NCBI RefSeq assembly: GCF_017562075.2
Contig: NC_054084.1
Coordinates: 31,761,158 to 31,825,157, forward strand
DNA from: Anopheles merus
Lineage: Eukaryota; Arthropoda; Insecta; Diptera; Culicidae
Direction: 5' to 3'
Length of the DNA: 64,000 bases
The notes beneath the pieces are model-generated. The model was not told where the DNA came from. It was given only the letters and a program-made list of their open reading frames with translations, and searched no databases. Of the stretch, positions 24,625 to 37,300 are shown piece by piece. Position numbers and translations under genes: made by a program. Every line of letters starts with the position of its first letter. The first letter of the stretch is position 1.

Positions 24625-27600
24625 GGGAGGGGAAGTTGCCCACACGTACCTAGAGAGAGGTCACCGACAGCGCGAATGATTTACATAATTAATTATTGAT
24701 TTAATATTAACCGTCGCCGTGTTAAACGCTCGTTGAACTGGCACGCGTGTGTGCTGGGGATACATTGTGTTGCGTTTCGTTTTGTTCTTTTTTCTTGCGC
24801 GGGTTTTTGAAGGAAATGAGTTCATCCAGGGATGAGCAACATATGCAGGCTGAGTTAATCATAAAATGGGAATTTGTGAATATAACGCTCAATCAGTTTG
24901 AATCCATTCTGCCATACTAGCCATAACCCGAAGAAATTATAAGAGTTTTTGTTATGTATTGTGCTGACTCAACGATTAAATAGGTGCACGGTTTAGTACA
25001 ACAATAAATGTAATTTCGTGAATTTACTTTCATTGAAAGGTACCGGACTGATTACGGAATTACGGACACTTAAGGCATTTTTGGCATGTAATAATTTCTC
25101 ACTAATTTTTAATCCGTCACACCCCAGCATAACTCATTGTGCTGAAGCAAACCTTCTACAATTGAAAAAAAAAATTAATTTCCAATAATTTTACTCGAAA
25201 CACTGCAAAAACTCATAAAACTGCAACGATATTTTGATTCATATTCCGGACAATTTCAAGCTCATGTTTCAAATTATGGAAGTTTTGTTTCATATTCCGG
25301 ACAGCCTTAAAATTTCTCGTATAATCTTCATATTAACACACACACACACATTACACCTTTTCTTTGTTTTTAACTTATATTATCGTCTGGACAACAAATT
25401 CTCCGAGTCAGTGACCTCCTGGGTCGACAGGACGACGATCTTACTGACAATGGAGTTTGCGTGCGGTTTTCTTCTTGCATTGATCCGAAGTACTGCTGCG
25501 CGATTCGAAAATATTTACTGTACGGCCATTAAGGCATTGGGCACATATATCTTCAAATATCGTTGTTTTATTATTATCATTGAATCTTTGTTCTTGTTAT
25601 TATCACTGTCAAACAACGTTTTTTATGCAATTAATCACAGTTTACTTCGGCTGTCCGGAATTCAAATCAAGATAAACAATATTGCTCCGAATTCCGGACA
25701 GTATTAAATTCGTATTTTAATAAAATTCAAAGCATAATATCATAAAACACTATTGTTTTCACGCTGACAACTACTTCCACAATGGATTCCGATGTATCTC
25801 AATGCACGTAGGCGTGATTAATAGGAATTATCGACGAAAAAACACTGTTGTGGGTTTTGAAGCAAAACTGCTAAGAAAGCCTCTAGTGGTGAACTGACTG
25901 ACAGACAATGTTTATTTACTACGGCATCAGCATCTACTAGCGGTCAGACACATTTTTAATTTATTCTAGTACATCATGGCAATTATTGAAAATTAAGAAG
26001 CAGTATGGCTATGGACTGGGTATAAGTATAAGATATTCAATTGAAACATGCCGAGTGTTCGGAATTTGAAGCTATCCGTAATTTGAAGCATAACGGAACC
26101 TGCTGTTTGAGGCATCCAATTTTTTAAATTTCTCAATTTCTGAAAAAAATATACCCAAAATTCACGATTTTCTTATTAAGTTACCTCTATTCGTAATTAT
26201 CGTATATATCTTTATTGTATACTTCATCTAGTCAGCAAGTTATATCTGCCTAAAGTGATGTGGATTGTAAGATTTTGCAAAAAGCAATGTTTGAGTTGAC
26301 ATCGGATATCTGACATGGATATCTATTGCCGTATAGATTAAAGATTCTGTTCTCAATGAATTACGTTAAGTTTACATTCATTGAACAAAATGTATCCAAA
26401 ACATTATTTCGTTGCAAATCCCTGTTTTTTCCACCTCTTCTTCATATTTGCATTTCATCATCCAGAAACGTGCACAGAAGACTCCACATGGAAATAGTAC
26501 AACGTAAAGTGCGCCATAACATCAACCCATCTTTGCACACACACTCTCTCTCCCTCCCTCTGTAGTAAACACGCACTTTCGTGTGAATTTTCCCGCCTGA
26601 CACGCCAGAAAACGCAGCACCCCACACACGCACGCAAATGCAAAATGGCATCCCGCCGAGTTTTAACGACAACCGTGTTCCCCGTGGGGGGGGGGGGGGC
26701 ACATGCATGCAACCTGTCCAAAGCGCAACGGTTACATTTATGCATTGTGACACGCGCTCACGCGCCATCGAGGGCCCAAAAGTCCTTTCCGACGCGACGT
26801 CGGTACCTGGGAAGATATCGTGCGTAACTTGTTGGCTGGCCGTCCGCCGTACATTTCCGGTTTTCCGGGCTTCGAAACGGATGCATAAAGTAGTGTACTT
26901 TATGGAGAAGCACTGCACTACTGCGTAGGTTGGAGAGGGGGATAAAATCGTTGATTTAATTTCCTGTTTTAATTTCACATGGGCCCGTCCTGTTGATTGT
27001 GTGACGCACCCCATGGGAATTGGCCATCTGTGTTTGGTTTTACAACCCTTTGGGGTGGTTTGTTGCACTTTCCGGACGTCCGTCATTAAGATCAGTGAAT
27101 GTCGTGAATCGATCGGAAACGAATTGAACATATCACAGTGTAGTTCACTTTCATTCCGGAGCTGCCGCTTTTTCCCCGCTTGTCCTGTCACGGTTACACC
27201 AGCCTTACTCCCGCACCCGTACGAAACAGGTAATGCAAAAAGGGAAACCGGTCCAAAGGGTTGGCAGAGGCGGGTTTTGGCATGCGCGAGTCCCCGTTAA
27301 GCAGCATATTAATGAGCCGCGAACTTATTTATAGCGTCGACTCCGTCGACTCTTTTGCACCCCCGGACCTTTGATTGAAAGCGGCATGGTGTATGCCTGC
27401 TCTTGCTCGTGTGGGATAAAAGAAGCCAAGCAGCGAAAGAAAAAGAGACTCTCAGGGGGTGTTTTTTTTTTGCTCACCCCTGTACCTAGAAAAGGGCGCA
27501 ACGGTACCGTGAGTTGTTTGCTTGCGTAAAACAGGTTGCACACTTGGTGTCTTTGTCTGGCTGCGCGTGATCGTCGATTGCCACGATTCCATCTCGATTG

Positions 27601-27810
27601 GTGCACACTATTATCTATTTAATTAACTTTTGCAAGACACCTCCTCCACGCACTATTGTCGCAAGTTGGCGAAAAAGGATAAGAGCAAATGGCAGGACCC
27701 TGAGGGGCGTTTCTTCCCTTTTTCCCTTACCGTGAGCTGCGTTAATTGTCTCCGGTGCCGCAACCGGCTTGTTCCAGGAGTGTAGGAAGTGTTAATTGGT
27801 TTTACTGCCT

Positions 27811-27811
<1 letters not shown>

Positions 27812-27851
<40 letters not shown>
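27812..27851. repeat. (GT)20 microsatellite
   Basis: An uninterrupted GT run of 40 bases just after GTTTTACTGCCTG. No gene signal is attached to it. Confidence 0.95.
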
Positions 27852-27854
<3 letters not shown>

Positions 27855-29210
27855 CTTACCCAGGTTACATCATAACCCGCAACGGCACGAGTATCGATTA
27901 ATCTTTCTTACAATCGGGAAAGGGCGAAGCAACAAAAAAAGCAACACGAGAAATAATAAGATTCATTAAAAGGGAACAGAAGCTGGTAGAGAAAACACAC
28001 ACACACACTTACTGTACGTGCTTGCAAGTCATTAAGATTAATGCATTTCTATTACAATCACCTGTGGTAAGCGTAAGCGTTCAGCCAATCCATCAAGTGC
28101 ATCGTTTTTGACACGCTTTGACTCATTTTTCTCTTCTCCCAAACTCGAAGAGGGAGAGGGTGCACTTTACGCTCGTTTTGGCGCGCTACATGGCACGGGA
28201 TTTATGAATTATAATTAATCCACTATCGGTACCCTGGGGTAGACTCTACACTACCGCGTTGCTGGTTTTTTCCGCCTTTTCCACGCAACGCGCCTGTCAC
28301 GTGCTGTCACATTAGCGCTGAAAGGGTTTTATGCATCTTCCTTGCGCTACCTGTGGCCCTTTTGCTGCTGCTATACCCCATTTATCATTTAATTGAGTTA
28401 ATTTATCGCTGTTACCGCGTTTCTGTGTATGTGTGTGTTTGCAGTCCTCCTTATCCTCCTATTAGTAGCCGTAGCAGCCCATCTCCCATCGATGAAATCA
28501 AATTTCCCATTATTTCCGCGCGCCCACGTGGTTGGTGGCGCACCACCACGCGCTTTTGTGTCGGGCAAATCAAATTGAGCAGCGCTAAAGCCTGTGTGTG
28601 TAGTCGCCAAGTGTGTGTGTGTGTGTGTGTGTGTCGGTTAATTAAACGTTCAATTATGCAAAGAGATTGCCACTGCCGCTGCGTACGGCTCCAACATCCA
28701 ACAAATTTCCCTCCACCGATAAGCGGAGAGGCTTCAATTACGCGAATCGATGCATAAACACACACCCACACCCACACGTACCCGTAGAGGAAGAGTGTGC
28801 TATTATCAAATTTTACCCATTTAGCGAATTGGTGGGTTTGATGGTTTTATTAGCCGTGTCTTTTTTTCCCCGATCGTTATGAATGCAAAATCATCCAGGG
28901 TCGAATGTGGATCTAGGGAAATGAAAAATGAGCTAATCATTTCCTTCCTTTCCTTTAGCGCTTTCATTGGAAGAGCATTATAGCAAAGAGAGAGAGAGAG
29001 AATGTGTGTGTTATAAAATATGCACATGCTAAACCAACCAGAAACCAACCGGAAACGAGTTCATTTGTCTGTGCAGAGAGACATTGGATAGAACAATCAA
29101 ACGGTTTATCTCATTTCCATTCCCTTCTGCTGGTGCTGCTGTCATTGAAACATTCTTTCTAATATCCTTTTCATGTTTGGTCTCTTTCTCTTCCCTCGTT
29201 TTTCCCACAG

Positions 29211-29504
29211 GATATCCCCGTTCTGATTGTGGCCGGGCGCATCGAGCGGATAAGCCCTTCGTATCAGCTGCAGACGACAAATGGATTGTAATTGCTGTCA
29301 ACGCCACCATTGCCTGCCTCATCATCCGCACCACGGTGGACCAGCACCTTATCGCCAGCAGCAGCAGCAGCAGCAGCAGTTGCAGCGGGAGTAAAGCACC
29401 CGAACCTTGTGCTGGAACTGATGTGCCCCCGTGGGGCCCACGGCGGTACCGAATGCATCACCAACAGCGGATGCATTAGAAGGAAGGAGCAAAAACTAGC
29501 GCGG
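29211..29504 (+). other. Candidate exon, probably leader exon or a 3' coding exon
   Basis: The acceptor is one of the best in the first 34 kb: an approximately 50-base pyrimidine-rich tract ending TTTTTCCCACAG at 29,210. A good donor, GCGG followed by GTAAGC, lies at 29,505. In the phase-0 frame the segment encodes about 26 residues starting DIPVLIVAGRIER and then stops at a TAA; another frame stays open through a serine-rich (AGC)n tract. With the acceptor at 33,898 this would make sense as an untranslated leader exon of the GT49 gene starting at 34,380, or as the end of a short protein begun at 3,574. Neither is provable here. Confidence 0.35.
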
Positions 29505-29961
29505 GTAAGCATTGCAAACATTATCAAGTTTTGATTTGGTCGTCCAGCAGTGGTAACGCAGGGGGCAGTTGGTTTATTTATTGAACGCTCAGTACTTCTT
29601 CCTCTTAATCCCCCCGAACTGTTGTTGGTCGGTACGGGGCCAAAAGCCATATTGTCGAACGCTTCTTGCAAAAGCAAACATTCAATCAGTCAGTGCCGTG
29701 CCGAGAGTGCCGCACAAAAAGAGGTGTATTATGTGCCTTCGCCTCCCCCCCCCTCCCCCCTTCGTACCAACTCGTCAGCGTGAGTAATGATGAGGTAGAT
29801 AATGCCGGATCTGCTCATCGGAACCTAATGATCCAATGGCCGGTCGCGCGACAAACGGGCGCTCAATCATCAAAGAACAAATGATGATGCGAAGAAGGAC
29901 CGCCGTTTGGCAAAACCACTCCAGCACACTTGACATTGATTGGATACCGCTAGGAATTTTG

Positions 29962-30044
<83 letters not shown>

Positions 30045-33000
30045 ACAGAACCCAGATGAGTTGAAGTACCGCCGAAGCTCGTGCATATATTTGCACAAAC
30101 TGCATCAAAACGGTTGAAGCGCACGGTGTGTTGTGCGATTGGGAGATTCGCGGGGGTTATTGACTCGGTAAAGATTAGCGTAATGCGTAGCTCAATTGGT
30201 ATAAAACCGACGGTCCAGGCATCGATATGGGAATGGGTGTTATTGATGTTGATTGTTAAGAGTTTAACGCGATAGGGACGGATAATATGCATAATACGAT
30301 GACAATTATAAAGTAAACAAAGTGGTAAATGAGTTCTCTGCACTTAAAACTTAACACGCTAGAACAGTATATTAAGTAGAAAAAGGCAAGGCAGAGACCA
30401 TTACTGCACGTTTTGGGGTGGTTATTAGTTGATTAAAAAGGTGAAAATGGCGTTAAATGGTGGTGAAAGGAGCGTTTTGTTGAGCAGTTTGCATAACTTA
30501 AGGCGCCACTGTCCATTTCCGCATGGCAAAGGCCATATCACCAAACGCCTGTAGTTATGCTATCGTTTCCAACAAAATCCACCCGGAATGCTTGCTTACC
30601 GGTTTATGTGTGTGTTTGTGCAGGCTTTAAGAGACGCCTGGGATACGTGTTAAGCCCAAGAAGTCAATCCTTAAATCTCTCACCGGAACCGAACCGAAAC
30701 CCAAAGATGGAATGTCCATCATGCATCGTGCAACCCCCCCCCCCCCCTCCGCATCCCGGCGATTGATGTGTGTCGGAAGCAAACGCCGCAAAAGAAGGTT
30801 GGAAGAAACATGATGATGCTTTTCGCCTCGGTTGCTGCTGTCAATGGACACCCTGGCGGGCGGTAACTTTTTGATCCCTTTTCCCTTCGGGACCGCTCTG
30901 GGGTCATTGAGTTTTGGAGCTGGGTTTGTTTTGGACAGATGTCACGGACACGAGTAGCACGAAAGTAGTAAGGACCGGGGGCAGAAAATGGTAGAAGAAA
31001 ATTTCCTCCGAAGCAATCCCCAGTGGAATGGTGAATGATGCATTAAAACCCTCCCGGGGAAAATGAGGAAAGTGTGATTAATTGGAAAGGTTGCTGTGCA
31101 AACATGCCGTCCGTTAGCGAGCCGTCGATGATGAATCGAACTTTTTGGGTGACCTAAAATTGTGTTTTTATTTTCGGGAATATGTGTAACACAAGTAGAA
31201 AGTATGACAATGTTCCATTTCCAGAGGCAAATGCATGTCCTAAAGCAGAACGAACACAGATCACGCTACTACATGATGAGCCCGATTAAAGCTTAGCGGT
31301 ACGGTCTTGTAACTTCTCTCGCCGCAAGCAACAACACACCTGTTGGATAAGATTTCTTTCTCATTTTGGGGCGGGTTGGCAAAAAGTTGGCATAAATCCA
31401 CTCTGCCCCCGTCAGTGAGAAAGGTTGCTTTCGACGAGCGTTAAGTGGAGTAGCTTTTGGCACATCATAAAACCTCAAACGTGCACATCCTACTAAACAA
31501 CGATCTTCGTCCTCGTCGTCGTCTTCCAGTCGATGCGCTAACACATGTGTGCCGTCAAACCCGAACCGGGGCACTATATCGTGCCTGTCGGTGGCACTGG
31601 GTAGGGCAAGTAATTCATTGACCCTGACCATGGGTCGCTGGGGATCTGTTGCCCCTTTCTCCCATTTATTAACGCGAACGAGAGAGCGCAGTCTGAAATT
31701 TATGACACCTAAAGTTTGCACACCGACTGACATTTACACGGAATTACGCTTTGAATACGGTAACACAGAATTAGAGACTTACGGGTTTGCCTCGATTCCC
31801 CCTGATGGTTTCTAACATCGACAGCAATTCATCATTCTCGCGTCTAGCGCGTATCACGATTGCACGTGTGAAACTGTCTATCTTGAAGTCTACATGCTCC
31901 CATTCATAAGTGGCGCCACCATCTGCATGAAAATAGCGACAGACGACAGGCGGAATTAAGAATGCACTTCGCCCTGTTAGATGCAGCACATCGTTGCACT
32001 AGCGAATCTTCTCACACCCCGCGACACCGCTACGACCCAATTCGAAGCGCGCGCACATCATTATGCAACTGCAGTAGTAGTGGCGTAAGAGTTGCACGGC
32101 GTGTGATGATTCCCAGGTTGAGACAAGCACGCGCTTTGATGGCGCCCGAAGTTAAGCCGCACCCCTGGGGGGAGGTGCTGAGGGAAGTCTGTGTTCTAGC
32201 GCGCTAGAATTTAAATGTTATTTAATTCGTCATCGTCTCGAACGTCTCGAGCATTTTTTTGCTGCAGTTTTCCCATGATTATGCGTACCGATGGGCGCAA
32301 CTTGCTCTCCGCGCGAGGGATAAGGCAAAGTTTTCCACCCCTCCAAGAAACTAAGTTAAACGTCGGTTTGCTGCTCTGTACTTTGAAGCGAACTTCCGTT
32401 TTTTCTACGGTTTCTTCGCTACTGTGCCGGTTCCGGTGTGGAAGTAAAAACCGCGGGAAGCTGTGTCGTACTCGCGCTCCCCAGGTACGATGACTTGTGG
32501 AGCAGTAGAAGCAGAAAGCGGGCATAATTCTTGGCCTTTTGGGTCCAGCTTTTCCAGCCCTGAGGATGATGGAGGCCCAGCCAAGCGTTGAGAGAAGTAA
32601 CTGCGCATTCGTTGGACGCAATGGCAAATTGGATGGAAGCCCGGAAAGTCACGTCCGGGCAGTGTCGAAAGCCGTTTAATTGGTATTTTCTTCGGAATTT
32701 TCGCACATTAGACGGTGTGAAGAGCGGTAGAGCAGCCAGCAGCCCAGTGTTACGCCTCAAAGCGTCGGGATAAACGATCATAATTTCAACATCATTAGCC
32801 ACCACCACGCCAATGGTGCAGAGAGGAAATTGGCTGCAGAAATTGAGTGCTGCTGCGGGTAGAGTGCTAATGTGTAATACGCAGTGCAGGTGTTGCAGAT
32901 TTTGCAGAGCCGTTGAGCAAACTTACTCGATGTCTGAGCATCATGATTGGAATGTGTTCAGCTCCAACAAAAAATAACCTCTCATACTATCAAAAACACA

Positions 33001-33897
33001 TCCTCCTAAGCCTTGCAGATTAAACCCCATTTAGCACCAAGCCTTTTCATGTGATGTCAGTTTTTACAATCCCACCAGCAGCAGCGCGCATACGTTTGTG
33101 GTGTTGTTTTATGGGGCCGTGTTTTTTGTGCCCTCTCATTTAGATATTTTGTTGCAACCGCAACCTTCAACCTTAACCTCAACGATAGCCCCCTTTCGCT
33201 ATGATCTTCCAAAGAGATGAAGATGACATCAACCTCACCAAGCGGTGATTATGTTTTGTACGCCAATCCTGTGGCTTAGGACAACGGAAGAAGCAAAGTT
33301 CTGAGCTCTGAGTCATTGGTGTTTCTCGCAAGGCTCCACGACTCATCCTCGTAGCAGGTAGTGGCAACAATAAAAAAATAAGGCTCCGAATGGTCAACGT
33401 GTCAGAAAAGGTTTAGCGATCGCGGCGAAGATCACGCGAGATCACTGTCTAGAGATGGGAACACATTGGAGCAATGTTCTGTATTTCCAGCTCAGCTACG
33501 TGCTGACATCACTCGCGATGAATTTGAATCTGTCCGGAGAACAATCAGACCTCTGGAGAACCTCTCACACACAATTGTGCATTGGAGTTGGCAAATGCTG
33601 TGCCTGCTCACCGACCACCGACCGATCCAAACGATTGATGTCGAATGTTGAATGGATGATGAATCAATTGCGCGATTCTGACGCGCGTGCATTTCGAGTG
33701 GGTCACAGCTGGATTGTGAGAAGGGTCGGTTGGTAGGGGTGGAAGAAGAGGGCTTTGAGTATGTACAACAACAATAATAATCGTGTTCCCTTCATTTGAT
33801 CTGACGCAGTACTGCGTCACACACGTCGCGTTTTATGCCTTCCGATACTGATTTCCCATGTATTTCTCTTCTTTTTTTCTTTCTTCTTACTTTGTAG
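29505..33897. other. Non-coding region, possibly an intron of the GT49 gene
   Basis: No coding region is supported. It contains the (GA)n tract at 29,966-30,039 and otherwise unremarkable sequence with short chance frames on both strands (for example around 31,300-31,700 and 32,200-32,800). If the donor at 29,505 and the acceptor ending at 33,897 pair, the whole stretch is one intron. Confidence 0.45.
29966..30039. repeat. (GA)37 microsatellite
   Basis: An uninterrupted GA run of 74 bases. It produces false Arg-Glu or Ser-Leu repeat frames on the two strands. Confidence 0.97.
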
Positions 33898-34379
33898 ACT
33901 CATCGGTGTGGATGTTGGAATTCTGCGTCGCCTGGTCGTACTGTGGATTACAGAAACTGGCACGGGATATTAAAAACGATGACATAGATTCGCCGAGACG
34001 ACGTCGAGAACTTGGAGCTTTGTGTGATTGATTGTGCTTTCAAGTCATCGGGATTTAGGTGTCAGATGTTGTTGCTGCTTGGAAGACGTCGAGGACACAA
34101 CTAGAGCTTGATCAAGCTGCTCTCAACCCATCATACTCTCAACAAATTTTGGAGATTACTCAATCTCACCGTACGAACCAAACGACGAACCCTGCCAGAT
34201 CCGTTGGACCAACTAGAGCCTACCCAAGCAACAGGAGAGTTCATTGAGAGCACTCCCCGCTGCAACTAGCATACTAGCGCACACCATACCACTTTTTACG
34301 CCAACCCCTTACCCTTCAGTGTGCACCGCCAGTAGTGCGCAAAACCGGCCCCAAGCTGAAGCTCCCGAACGTTATCAGA
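33898..34379 (+). other. 5' leader of the first GT49 gene, with upstream AUGs
   Basis: A strong pyrimidine-rich acceptor (TTCTTCTTACTTTGTAG) ends at 33,897. The sequence from 33,898 runs without a donor into the coding start at 34,380, so it is read as untranslated leader in the same exon. It holds at least three upstream AUGs: a 39-codon frame from 33,912 to 34,031, a minimal ATG-ACA-TAG within it in another frame, and a 12-codon frame from 34,066. Such upstream frames usually lower translation of the main frame. The true transcription start lies further upstream in an exon I cannot fix. Confidence 0.55.
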
Positions 34380-37300
34380 ATGCGTCGCAACTGGCTTCTG
34401 CGCTGCAGCATCCTGATCAACGTGGCCGTGGTGCTGTACATCGCCAGCCATCTGCTGATCGGGAGCGGCAACTTTGCTCTCGGCCCCTCCTACATCATAT
34501 CGGATGAGGTGCTGAAGCAGCAGCAGCAGCAGCCGGCCGCAGCCGCCGAACAGTACAAACAGTATCTGCCGCCCGCCCAGCAGCGGTTGCTCGAGGCGGA
34601 GCAGCAACTGTACGAGGTGCAGCAGCAGCAGGCGCAACAATCAGTCCAGCAAGGACACAGCACTTTAGTGTTAAAATTCAAGAAAATGGGGTAAGAAAAA
34701 CAGAGCTGTTGACGTAAGGTTCCATGCTTTCAGCACTCGTTGCCCTCGGAACGAGGCACATTAGCAAGCGGCCTAATGAAGTTTAATGTCACAAACCATA
34801 CACACATGCACATTCGTCGTTCGTCTGAAATTGCTCACTCGCGCTCGTTCATTCTTTACACACGGTCCAAATGAAACATTTGGACAGCCGCCGAGTTGGA
34901 ATGGAGGTATTTTTTTGGGGGGATTTTTAATGTCGAAATTCGTCAGTCAACTCTGCGGTGCGTGCGTGCAAGTGGCGATCGTAATGGCAAAAATGACTAA
35001 TGGTGTCGACGACGCAGCGTACGTGAGGTGATTGCTTGTTGCGTTGTTCGTCCGTTTTTAAATTGAGATGCAGCGGCAGCAGCGTGGCGGCGGTGGTACT
35101 TGCACGCGGTACATGTCCGCTGCAAGTCTCAGTGTACGGAATCGGAACAGGTAACACCGATCCTCTGGCTAAAAATAGGATTGCGCCAACAAACTAACAG
35201 CACAAACTGCTGGCTGGCTAGGAGTTAGAAAGTTTTAGTTCTTTTCGATCCTGATGAATATTCAAACATTCGACAAACGGTGTGATGGCGGTGAAACCTT
35301 GAACCATGTGGTTTGACGCTAGCCAAGCTCTGTTGGCAAGCTAGCTCTGCGTTTTTTTATGACAGACGAACGGGGATGAACGTTCTCTCGCTTTTTTTTG
35401 GGGTGTTTTATGGATATTTTATTCCTTACACACGACGATTTCTATATCGCTTAAAGAGGAACCAAACCGACCAGACCCGGAGCCCGGCAGTTTCTATCGC
35501 ATCTAGAGCATTTGTCTATCCGGCCAGAGCCACACTATGGGATTCTTTCAGAGCGGATAGTGAGAAGAGAGCCCAAACCACCCCGGCAAGAACAACACCA
35601 TCATCGAGCCCAATCTATCGTGAACCGGGATACCGTTAGAGTCGGTGTGTCCCCCGCGCCAGTTATCGATCGGGTGGGGCAATTAGCATAAATAAATTTT
35701 GTTGGGCCATTCTTTGGCCGAAGGAAGCCGTAATCGATGGGCGCGCGCAGACTGGCAAAAAATCTCAGACAGAAGAACACTATAGTGTAGTTTCAGCACA
35801 CAGGCACGCCAATTAGGATCGGAGTCTTTGGAGCCACCAAGAAAGCCCAAAAACTTCTTCATAGAAGGTTTGTTTTCGGGGCTTTATCTTTGCTTTGCTG
35901 TTTTAAACAAGAAATTTATTTGTTTGCCAATATTTTACTCTGCGACCTAACGGAATCCGAAACCGAAGATGCTGTTAAAATTTAAAGCTTCGGTTCAGAT
36001 CTCAGGCCAGACTTCTTGAGCCTATTTTGTTTCTTCTTCTCGGACATGGGACAAGATTTTGTTGTGTGTTGTCGTGGATTTTATCATTTCTGTCTTTGCA
36101 AACACACGCCCTCGTTTTAAACTGTGCTTTACGCGTTTGCTTTTGGTTTGATCAGGTTTAGCAATCACTCTTTATAGGCCATGTCATATTTACCGTAAGT
36201 CTGGCCTGTGTGGTTCCATTTTTTTTTGTTTTTTTTTTTTTTTTGGGAAAAACGCCGGCACGAAGACGACGACGTCGTGCGAGATGATAAATATTTGCAC
36301 AAGCGCGCACAAGAGATCCGTCCGCTGACATCGCCTCAGCTATCAATTATGTAGGGCGAGGAGCGAGACGAGATTGGAGAGGAGGGGGTGGTAAAAAGAC
36401 GACGAATTAAGTTGCCAATGTGACGTGTTCCTGGCCGCGTGTGCTATTACGCGGAGAATACAAATGACCGACGAAGCTTTTGGTCTGTACCGCGCATTAA
36501 TGGACGCCGGTGTCGCGTTTACCCGGGAGAGGATGGACTGCGAGAGGAGAGAGAGAGCATTCCCGGGACGGATGTATGTCATTTGCGAAAGACATTGCTT
36601 ATGCACCGTCCTTCTTTTGTGTGTCTCCGTTGCGTCCGAAAATCTCCCATCCGGGTGTGGGAGGAAAGGAAGGCATAAAGCTCGCGCGGGAAGCGACAGG
36701 AAGCGAAGCTGCAGGTTGGCATTCTTCGGGCCATGTGGGAAGAGCCGTTTTGCGAACGTGATTTTGCGATTTAAAGCGATTTCAGCGAGAATCGGGCGGT
36801 GGAAAATTGGGTCAACAAGGCGGTGGACAAAGGAAAAAGGGGTTGATTGCGAAACTGTATGATTGATGCGAACCCCCTTGTTGTTCTTCCCGATGTGTGC
36901 TTTGCAGATTGGCGTGCAGGAAGTGTCCCAGCAATTGCAGCAGACGCGACAGCTCGCACAGAGCGGTGGCAATCAGCAGCAGCAGCAGCAGGAACAGTTG
37001 ATGCTGGAAGCACGCGATGTAGATAACAGTAATCTTAATGTAGACGATAGTCGTTTCGATGTGCCAACGGAGCGGAGCACCGTCCGGAAGATGGGCGATG
37101 TGCTCTACCAGGACGGTCAGCAGCAGCAGCAGCAGCAGGTGGTGGTGGCAGCGGGCGGCATTGTACCCGGAAGCGTCGGTGGTGGTGCGACCGGTGCGCT
37201 CAACGGTACCGATATCTTTTCCACCACTGCGTCCATGGATGCTGACGCGAAGCTGAGGTAAGCTGTGTTAGGGACTCCTTGGGAAGCAACGAGCGCCTTA

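Larger units (their letters stand above)
22900..29210. other. Non-coding region, no recognisable gene
   Basis: No gene is supported. The part 24,840-26,420 is A/T-rich and holds several ATTCCGGACA-like words (near 25,244, 25,295, 25,653 and 25,693), probably a decayed transposon. The 157-codon frame at 25,234-25,707 lies within it and has no domain. Simple repeats include a 23-base T tract at 24,602-24,624 and (GT)n at 27,812-27,851. The rest is ordinary non-coding sequence. Confidence 0.5.

Noticed and set aside
25234..25707. 157-codon open frame
   Set aside because: Lies in an A/T-rich decayed repeat region and has no recognisable domain.
26442..27191. 249-codon - strand frame
   Set aside because: No domain or codon bias, several low-complexity segments, and a competing + strand frame; chance.
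32130..32200. 5S rRNA-like word CCCGAAGTTAAGC
   Set aside because: Only about a dozen bases match 5S rRNA; the flanking sequence does not, so it is coincidence.
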